A stretch of 8,974 nucleotides of DNA, taken from the NCBI GenBank assembly GCA_029940125.1, contig JAOZRP010000072.1, forward strand, positions 1-8,974, in the 5' to 3' direction. A program made the position numbers and the translations under genes. Source of the stretch: a bacterium (GTDB lineage: Bacteria; Desulfobacterota; Anaeroferrophillalia; Anaeroferrophillales; Anaeroferrophillaceae). Of this stretch, positions 6,549-8,974 are shown in pieces (the first letter of the stretch is position 1; each line of letters opens with the position of its first letter). The notes under the pieces are model-generated. The model had not been told where the DNA came from, searched no databases, and saw only the letters and a program-made list of their open reading frames with translations.

Positions 6549-7985
6549 TCAAGGCAAATCTGGTGATTTGGCGGCCGGTTGATTCTCAGTGGAAGTTGAG
6601 GGCGGTAAAAGTTCACGGACCCAGGCCAGGGCTTCCGCGCGGGAGGAGCATTCACCGTTGATCTGGCGTTGATGCACCGCCCGGATAATCACCCCCATCT
6701 GGGGTCCCGGCTCCATTCCCAGGGCCAGCAGATCCTTGCCGTTGATCAATGGTTTAAGAAATGATTTTCTTTCCTGCCGATAGACGTTCAGCAGTTCCCG
6801 GACGCAGGCTTCAATCTTTCCCTGCCGTTGGGAAAAGTTTTTGCCCCTGGTGGCCAGGTTGTCCGCCAGGGCCATGAGAGCCAGCAGCGGCAGGTCATCC
6901 TCCAGGGTGAAAACCAGTTTGCGGAAAGCCTTGGCTTTCGGTCTGCCCAGAGAGAGCAGCAGGGGAGCGAGATGATGTTCAATGAGCCGAAGGACGCGGG
7001 CGATTGTCTGCTTTCCCAATCCCAGGGGGCGGAGGGCCGTCCCGGCAAGGTGGGCTGAAATCTGTTCGTGGCCGTAAAAATGCACCTTTTTCGTTTGGGG
7101 ATCAACGGTTTTGGTCAGGGCCTTGCCCGCATCATGGAACAATGCCGCCAGCCGGAGGATGATTGCCTGCTCCTGGTCCGGGCTGGCTATCGTCTCCGGA
7201 GGGTTGGCGCAAAGGTCGTCCAGGGATTCCATCATTTGCAGCGTATGCTCGAAAGCGTCTGCGTGGTGGTATTCGTTTTGGGTCAATCCCCGCAGGGACA
7301 GCAGCGGGGGAAACAGGGTGTCCAGGGCCCTGGTGTCGGCCAGCCGGCGGATGCCGGCGGCCGCGTGGGGGTGAGCAAGGATCATGGATAGTTCATTGCC
7401 GATTCTTTCCCCGGCAATATCCGTTAATCCCGAGCGGGCATCGACCATCAACCTGGTGGTTTCCGGCGGCAGCTGCAGGTCCAGGGTCAGGACAAAACGG
7501 ACCGCCCGCAGGATGCGCAGGGGGTCGCTGCTGAGGCTGGTCGGGGAGACGCAGAGAAGCTGGCGTTGTTCCAGTGCCTGCCGACCGTGATGGGGATCAT
7601 GAAAGCTGTCGTCATGGAGTCCCAGGGCGATGGCGTTGATGGTGAAATCCCGGCGCTGCAGATCGGCGGCAAGGTTATCTCCTTCCAAAGGGGTAAGATC
7701 GAAGGAAAAATTGCCGCTGACCAGGCGTCTGGTGATCAGTCTTTCCTTGCCGAGGGTGAAAAAATGGCCGCCGCTGAGGCGGGCGATCTGGTTTTCCCAG
7801 TATTCCATTTCCCGGGCCTGGCAGACCATGTCCAGGTCAGCCAGGGGACGGCAGAGAAGGGCGTCGCGCACGCTGCCGCCGACAACGTAGAGTTCGGTCC
7901 GGGTTTCCCTGGCGATTTGCCGCAGTTCAGCCCACTGGGGAAACAGGCGATTGAATGTGTGATGTAAAGAAGGGCTGGGAGTCAT
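6549..7985 (-). CDS. cca: tRNA nucleotidyltransferase / poly(A) polymerase family protein with HD domain (CCA-adding enzyme)
   Basis: The frame is open further upstream into pabA, but I place the start at the ATG at 7985, 22 bp after the pabA stop, giving 478 residues. The protein opens with the class-II nucleotidyltransferase fold: YVVGGSVRDAL (GGSVRD at 36-41), the catalytic pair D50 and D52 in ADLDMV, RRDFTINAIA (111-120) and the tRNA-head segment DPLRILRAVRF (154-164). An HD phosphohydrolase domain follows, with FHDAGK (H284, D285), GHEQISAHLAG (305-315) and IEHH (335-338). Enzymes with this layout add or repair the CCA end of tRNA; in some bacteria the work is split between CC-adding and A-adding enzymes, and PcnB-type poly(A) polymerases share the first domain, so the exact specificity is uncertain. 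The ribosome-binding site is weak (AGGAAA about 10 nt upstream). The gene is probably translated from the same mRNA as pabA. The last 20 residues are polar and likely disordered. Confidence 0.85.
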   Translation of the reverse strand: MTPSPSLHHTFNRLFPQWAELRQIARETRTELYVVGGSVRDALLCRPLADLDMVCQAREMEYWENQIARLSGGHFFTLGKERLITRRLVSGNFSFDLTPLEGDNLAADLQRRDFTINAIALGLHDDSFHDPHHGRQALEQRQLLCVSPTSLSSDPLRILRAVRFVLTLDLQLPPETTRLMVDARSGLTDIAGERIGNELSMILAHPHAAAGIRRLADTRALDTLFPPLLSLRGLTQNEYHHADAFEHTLQMMESLDDLCANPPETIASPDQEQAIILRLAALFHDAGKALTKTVDPQTKKVHFYGHEQISAHLAGTALRPLGLGKQTIARVLRLIEHHLAPLLLSLGRPKAKAFRKLVFTLEDDLPLLALMALADNLATRGKNFSQRQGKIEACVRELLNVYRQERKSFLKPLINGKDLLALGMEPGPQMGVIIRAVHQRQINGECSSRAEALAWVRELLPPSTSTENQPAAKSPDLP

Positions 7986-8007
7986 GGAATAAAGGTTTCC
8001 TGGCCGG

Positions 8008-8589
8008 CTAGCCGTTGGCGCGGGCCAACTGGAGAAAATTGCCCAGAATATCCATCCCCGCCCTGGTGAGGATGGATTCCGGGTGAAACTGCATGCCCCA
8101 GATGGGCAGTTCCCGGTGCCGGACGCCCATGATTTCCTGATCGTCCAGGGCGGTGGCGGTAACCTCGAGGCAGGCGGGCAGGGAAGCCGCTTCAATGACC
8201 AGGGAATGGTAGCGGGTGGCCTCGAAAGGATCGGGAATGTTGCTGAAAAGATCCTGGCCGTTGTGGGAAATGCGGGATGTTTTCCCATGCATGATCTGCC
8301 CGGCCCTGACAATGCGGCCGCCAAAGGCGGCCCCGATGGATTGATGCCCGAGGCAGATGCCCAGAATGGGCAGTTTGCCGGCCAGTTCCCGGATGGCGGC
8401 AACGGATACGCCGGCTTCCTTCGGGGTGCAGGGACCGGGGGAAATTACCAGGCTGTCCGGCCGCAGGGCTTCAATCTCCCGGGGACTGATGGCATCGTTG
8501 CGGTAGACGATTACCTCTTCCCCCAGGATGCCCAGGTACTGGACGATATTGTAGGTAAAAGAATCGTAGTTGTCGATCATCAACAGCAT
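8008..8589 (-). CDS. pabA: Glutamine amidotransferase subunit of aminodeoxychorismate / anthranilate synthase (PabA/TrpG)
   Basis: A 193-residue class-I glutamine amidotransferase of full family length. It starts with the typical MLLMIDNYDSFTYNI. The oxyanion segment is SPGPCTPKEAG (50-60), the nucleophile C79 lies in GICLGHQSIG, the MHGK motif (100-103) marks the PabA/TrpG branch, and H169 and E171 in FHPES complete the triad. It releases ammonia from glutamine for a PabB or TrpE partner acting on chorismate, giving p-aminobenzoate or anthranilate; many bacteria use one subunit for both. No trpE, trpD or pabB is next to it here, so the role is undecided; the symbol pabA is a convenience. The ATG at 8589 has AGGA about 9 nt upstream; an ATG at codon 4 is less well placed. 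cca follows after 22 bp, probably in one transcript. A perfect hairpin and an extended -10 candidate lie upstream. Confidence 0.9.
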   Translation of the reverse strand: MLLMIDNYDSFTYNIVQYLGILGEEVIVYRNDAISPREIEALRPDSLVISPGPCTPKEAGVSVAAIRELAGKLPILGICLGHQSIGAAFGGRIVRAGQIMHGKTSRISHNGQDLFSNIPDPFEATRYHSLVIEAASLPACLEVTATALDDQEIMGVRHRELPIWGMQFHPESILTRAGMDILGNFLQLARANG

Positions 8590-8614
8590 GAGAGATTCCT
8601 GGTGGTTGCCTCGT

Positions 8615-8646
8615 GTTCATCGGGAAAGGTTCACTTCCCGATGAAC
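8615..8646. promoter_or_regulatory. Perfect 12-bp inverted repeat in the pabA leader
   Basis: GTTCATCGGGAA (8615-8626) and TTCCCGATGAAC (8635-8646) are perfect complements around an 8-nt loop. The structure ends 25 nt before the pabA start codon, leaving the Shine-Dalgarno free. It has no T-run on either strand, so it is not an intrinsic terminator. It could be a 5' mRNA stem-loop or a DNA operator. No Trp-rich leader peptide is visible around it. Confidence 0.55.
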
Positions 8647-8658
8647 GCCCGTAAATTT

Positions 8659-8667
8659 ATTTTACCA
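8659..8667 (-). promoter_or_regulatory. Candidate extended -10 promoter for pabA-cca
   Basis: The minus strand reads TGGTAAAAT (8667-8659), matching the extended -10 form TGnTAnAAT. No convincing -35 box lies 17 bp upstream. A start near 8652 would place the 12-bp hairpin almost at the 5' end of the transcript. The TGGT is also the edge of the adjacent GAAG element. Confidence 0.33.
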
Positions 8668-8729
8668 TGAAGGCCTGAAGAACATGAAGTTCGATGGGAA
8701 ACTCTTCAAACTCTTCAAGTCTTCATGGT
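8664..8729. repeat. GAAG-iteron palindromic element, copy 1
   Basis: The 66-bp unit begins ACCATGAAG and ends CTTCATGGT. The left arm has three TGAAG words (starting 8668, 8676, 8685) and the right arm three CTTCA words (8704, 8713, 8721) with mirrored 8/9 and 9/8 spacing. The two 26-nt arms pair at 21 positions around a 14-nt loop. It does not look protein-coding. Confidence 0.6.
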
Positions 8730-8786
8730 TATATAATTTTCTTGTTTTTCATAAACGAAGTTCAGGAATAAGGCACTACAGCCAAG

Positions 8787-8803
8787 GCGGGCTTAACGCC
8801 CGC
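8787..8803. other. Short GC hairpin between the two GAAG elements
   Basis: GCGGGC (8787-8792) and GCCCGC (8798-8803) form a 6-bp stem around TTAAC. There is no T-run on either side. It resembles small dispersed intergenic palindromes, but a single copy here proves nothing. Confidence 0.35.
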
Positions 8804-8819
8804 AACCCAAACGTATTTC

Positions 8820-8878
8820 ACCACGAAGTACACGAAGCACACGAAGAAAACAAAATCGCATTGAGAATCCTTCATGGT
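8820..8878. repeat. GAAG-iteron element, copy 2
   Basis: This 59-bp unit begins ACCACGAAG and ends CTTCATGGT, the same inverted ends as copy 1 with one change. The left part carries three CGAAG words with exact 9-bp spacing (8824, 8833, 8842); the right part has only the terminal CTTCATGGT, so it is less symmetric. Its translation in one plus-strand frame gives HHEVHEAHEE, a low-complexity product of the repeat and not evidence for a gene. Confidence 0.55.
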
Positions 8879-8974
8879 TGTTAAGGTTATTACGTTTTTT
8901 GGTTCCAACATGTTAGAGCTCAGCAGTGTCTGGTATGTTTTTTGCGTTGTTCTAAAGTCGGCAGCCGGTGCTGT
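8879..8974. other. Right-edge stretch with no recognised feature
   Basis: I see no convincing gene, RNA or terminator here. A minus-strand frame is open from the right edge to a stop at 8762-8764 (71 codons), but its second half is translated repeat and its first half matches nothing I recognise. A gene entering from the right cannot be excluded. Confidence 0.3.

Noticed and set aside
7986..8402. Upstream extension of the cca frame to give a 617-residue protein
   Set aside because: The added 139 residues overlap pabA out of frame, are rich in Pro and Ser, and match no domain. The class-II nucleotidyltransferase domain starts normally after the ATG at 7985.
8083..8670. A 195-codon plus-strand open frame opposite pabA
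   Set aside because: It is an antisense shadow of a gene with intact catalytic motifs, with no family features of its own.
8684..8884. A 66-codon plus-strand open frame (MKFDGKLFKLF...)
   Set aside because: It runs through both GAAG elements; parts such as FHHEVHEAHEE are translated repeat. No Shine-Dalgarno was seen.
8762..8974. A minus-strand frame open from the right edge for 71 codons
   Set aside because: Its second half (FVFFVCFVYFVV) is the translated GAAG repeat and the first half matches nothing I know. It could be the tail of a gene entering from the right, but I cannot support that.

Overview
All recognisable genes lie on the minus strand, and most of them encode carbon metabolism by the Wood-Ljungdahl (reductive acetyl-CoA) pathway. 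In the direction of transcription (right to left) the order is: a class-I glutamine amidotransferase of the PabA/TrpG type; a tRNA nucleotidyltransferase with an HD domain (cca-like); formate-tetrahydrofolate ligase (fhs); the reductive activator of the corrinoid protein (RACo/AcsV type); the CODH nickel-maturation ATPase CooC/AcsF; the corrinoid iron-sulfur protein small subunit AcsD; and the first 116 codons of acetyl-CoA synthase AcsB, which runs off the left edge. The gene set and the bacterial-type AcsB N-terminus suggest an anaerobe using the acetyl-CoA pathway for CO2 fixation or acetate oxidation. The style of the Fhs, CooC and AcsD proteins fits a sulfate-reducing or syntrophic Desulfobacterota member better than a clostridial acetogen, but this lineage call is an inference.

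Region by region: 1-1348 holds acsB (partial) and acsD, separated by a 54-bp gap with a hairpin against the acsB Shine-Dalgarno. 1349-1465 holds a good candidate promoter overlapped by an inverted repeat. 1466-4319 holds cooC and acsV. 4320-4540 holds two tandem intrinsic terminators that end the fhs transcript. 4541-6322 is fhs. 6323-6548 holds an intrinsic terminator that is either the end of the pabA-cca transcript or an attenuator in the fhs leader. 6549-8589 is the cca and pabA pair. 8590-8974 is non-coding as far as I can see and carries a perfect 12-bp hairpin, two copies of a small GAAG-iteron element and a short GC hairpin.

How the genes work together: Fhs loads formate onto tetrahydrofolate in the methyl branch. 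The methyl group later reaches the cobalt of the AcsC/AcsD corrinoid protein, which AcsV keeps in the active Co(I) state. CooC supplies nickel for CODH (and possibly AcsB). AcsB joins methyl, CO and CoA. PabA, if it serves p-aminobenzoate synthesis, would feed folate, the C1 carrier of the same pathway.

I found no novel defence, mobile or RNA system. The points worth a second look are regulatory (the acsD promoter/operator, the fhs leader, hairpins near acsB and pabA), a divergent FTHFS signature in Fhs, and the paired GAAG elements.
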